25,157 nt of DNA from assembly GCA_003490025.1 (NCBI GenBank), contig DNJC01000133.1, positions 1 through 25,157 of the forward strand, in the 5' to 3' direction. The first letter of the stretch is position 1. The number at the start of each line of letters is the position of its first letter. A program made the position numbers and the translations under genes. Positions 24,735 to 25,157 of this stretch are shown here, piece after piece. The notes under the pieces were generated by a model, which was given only the letters and a program-made list of their open reading frames with translations, ran no database searches and had not been told where the DNA came from. This DNA is from Geobacter sp. (GTDB lineage Bacteria; Desulfobacterota; Desulfuromonadia; Geobacterales; Geobacteraceae).

Positions 24735-25157
24735 CTATCTCATGACCGCTGTTTTTTCTTTCAGGATGCCGATGAGTCTGTCGGCCATGGCGCCCAGGTC
24801 CCCTTCCAGGACCGTGCCGCAACCCTTCTTCGGGGGGGGGTAGGCGCCGGCGGTGCCGGTCAGTTCCTGCTCCGTCAGCAGCTCCGCGACGGGAATCGCG
24901 AGCACCTCCTTCTTTTTCGCCTTCATGATGTTGGGCAGGGTCGGGTAGCGCGGCGTATTGAGCCCGAGCTGGCAGGTGAGCAGCGCCGGGGTCTTCAGCT
25001 TCACGACCCCCTTCAACCCTCCTTCGAGTTCCCGCTTGGCGATCACGGTGCCGTTATCGTAGGCAAGGCCCACCAGGGTGGTGGCGCAGGGAAGCCCGAG
25101 CTGCTCGGCCACCGTCACCCCGACCTGAGCCGAACCGCGGTCCTGCGACTGCATCCC
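24735..25157 (-). CDS. etfB: Electron transfer flavoprotein beta subunit (second copy, 5' end outside window)
   Basis: The visible 141 residues are the C-terminal half of EtfB; the frame stays open to the window edge. It begins GMQSQDRGSAQVGVTVAEQLG, the AMP/flavin loop of the family. Further on it has VAKRELEGG-type strands, then PALLTCQLGLNTPRYPTLPNIMKAKKK, the partner-recognition segment just after which EtfB contacts dehydrogenases. The loop QSQDRGSAQVG differs from GKQTIDGDTAQVG in the other EtfB, placing the two in different subgroups. It stops 10 bp before etfA2, and the pair is plainly one operon. Confidence 0.92.
   Translation of the reverse strand, partial: GMQSQDRGSAQVGVTVAEQLGLPCATTLVGLAYDNGTVIAKRELEGGLKGVVKLKTPALLTCQLGLNTPRYPTLPNIMKAKKKEVLAIPVAELLTEQELTGTAGAYPPPKKGCGTVLEGDLGAMADRLIGILKEKTAVMR

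Overview
The window is GC-rich (about 60-67% in the lines I sampled) and reads as a chromosomal segment of an anaerobic, respiring bacterium. Geobacteraceae or a close relative in the Desulfuromonadia is my best guess. The reasons are the paired etfBA sets, a ferredoxin-fused EtfA beside a membrane EtfAB:menaquinone oxidoreductase (EMO-type), SSS-type acetate symporters with a DUF485 partner, and family III CoA-transferases. This assignment comes from remembered family resemblance, not from a search.

Layout. Positions 1-4832 carry mostly plus-strand genes: the 3' part of a homocysteine S-methyltransferase family gene, a degenerate repeat-rich spacer, a minus-strand VC0807-family membrane protein, a low-GC periplasmic DUF4124-glutaredoxin, and the ethanolamine ammonia-lyase pair eutBC, which overlaps by ATGA. 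From 4849 to the end everything is on the minus strand. Read in the direction of transcription, the right part holds etfB2-etfA2, a 54-residue ribbon-helix-helix protein, a thiolase, an enoyl-CoA hydratase and a 3-hydroxyacyl-CoA dehydrogenase. After a repeat-filled gap come an acyl-CoA dehydrogenase, an outer-membrane porin, a DUF485 protein, an acetate-type Na+/solute symporter, an OFA-like MFS carrier and a CaiB/BaiF CoA-transferase. After another repeat-rich gap a clear sigma70-like promoter starts a compact operon sucC-sucD-etfB1-etfA1-EMO, closed by an intrinsic terminator at 4849-4870.

How the genes fit together (inference): the minus-strand block looks like an import-to-quinone module for oxidising a short-chain or related acid. 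The porin and two carriers bring the acid in. The CoA-transferase could activate it and succinyl-CoA synthetase could replenish the CoA donor. The acyl-CoA dehydrogenase, hydratase, 3-hydroxyacyl-CoA dehydrogenase and thiolase complete beta-oxidation. Etf pairs and the EMO-type protein pass electrons to menaquinone. No acyl-CoA synthetase is present in the window.

The most notable non-coding signals are (1) a 27-bp motif with a GGTA-N6-TACC dyad, 24/27 identical, found just downstream of the sucC promoter and again upstream of the thiolase, beside the small RHH gene; and (2) a 208-bp MITE-like element with 18-bp terminal inverted repeats. The element sits inside a GC-rich palindromic repeat, flanked by an imperfect 11-bp target duplication, and a paralogous uninterrupted copy of that repeat lies about 9 kb away in the same window.
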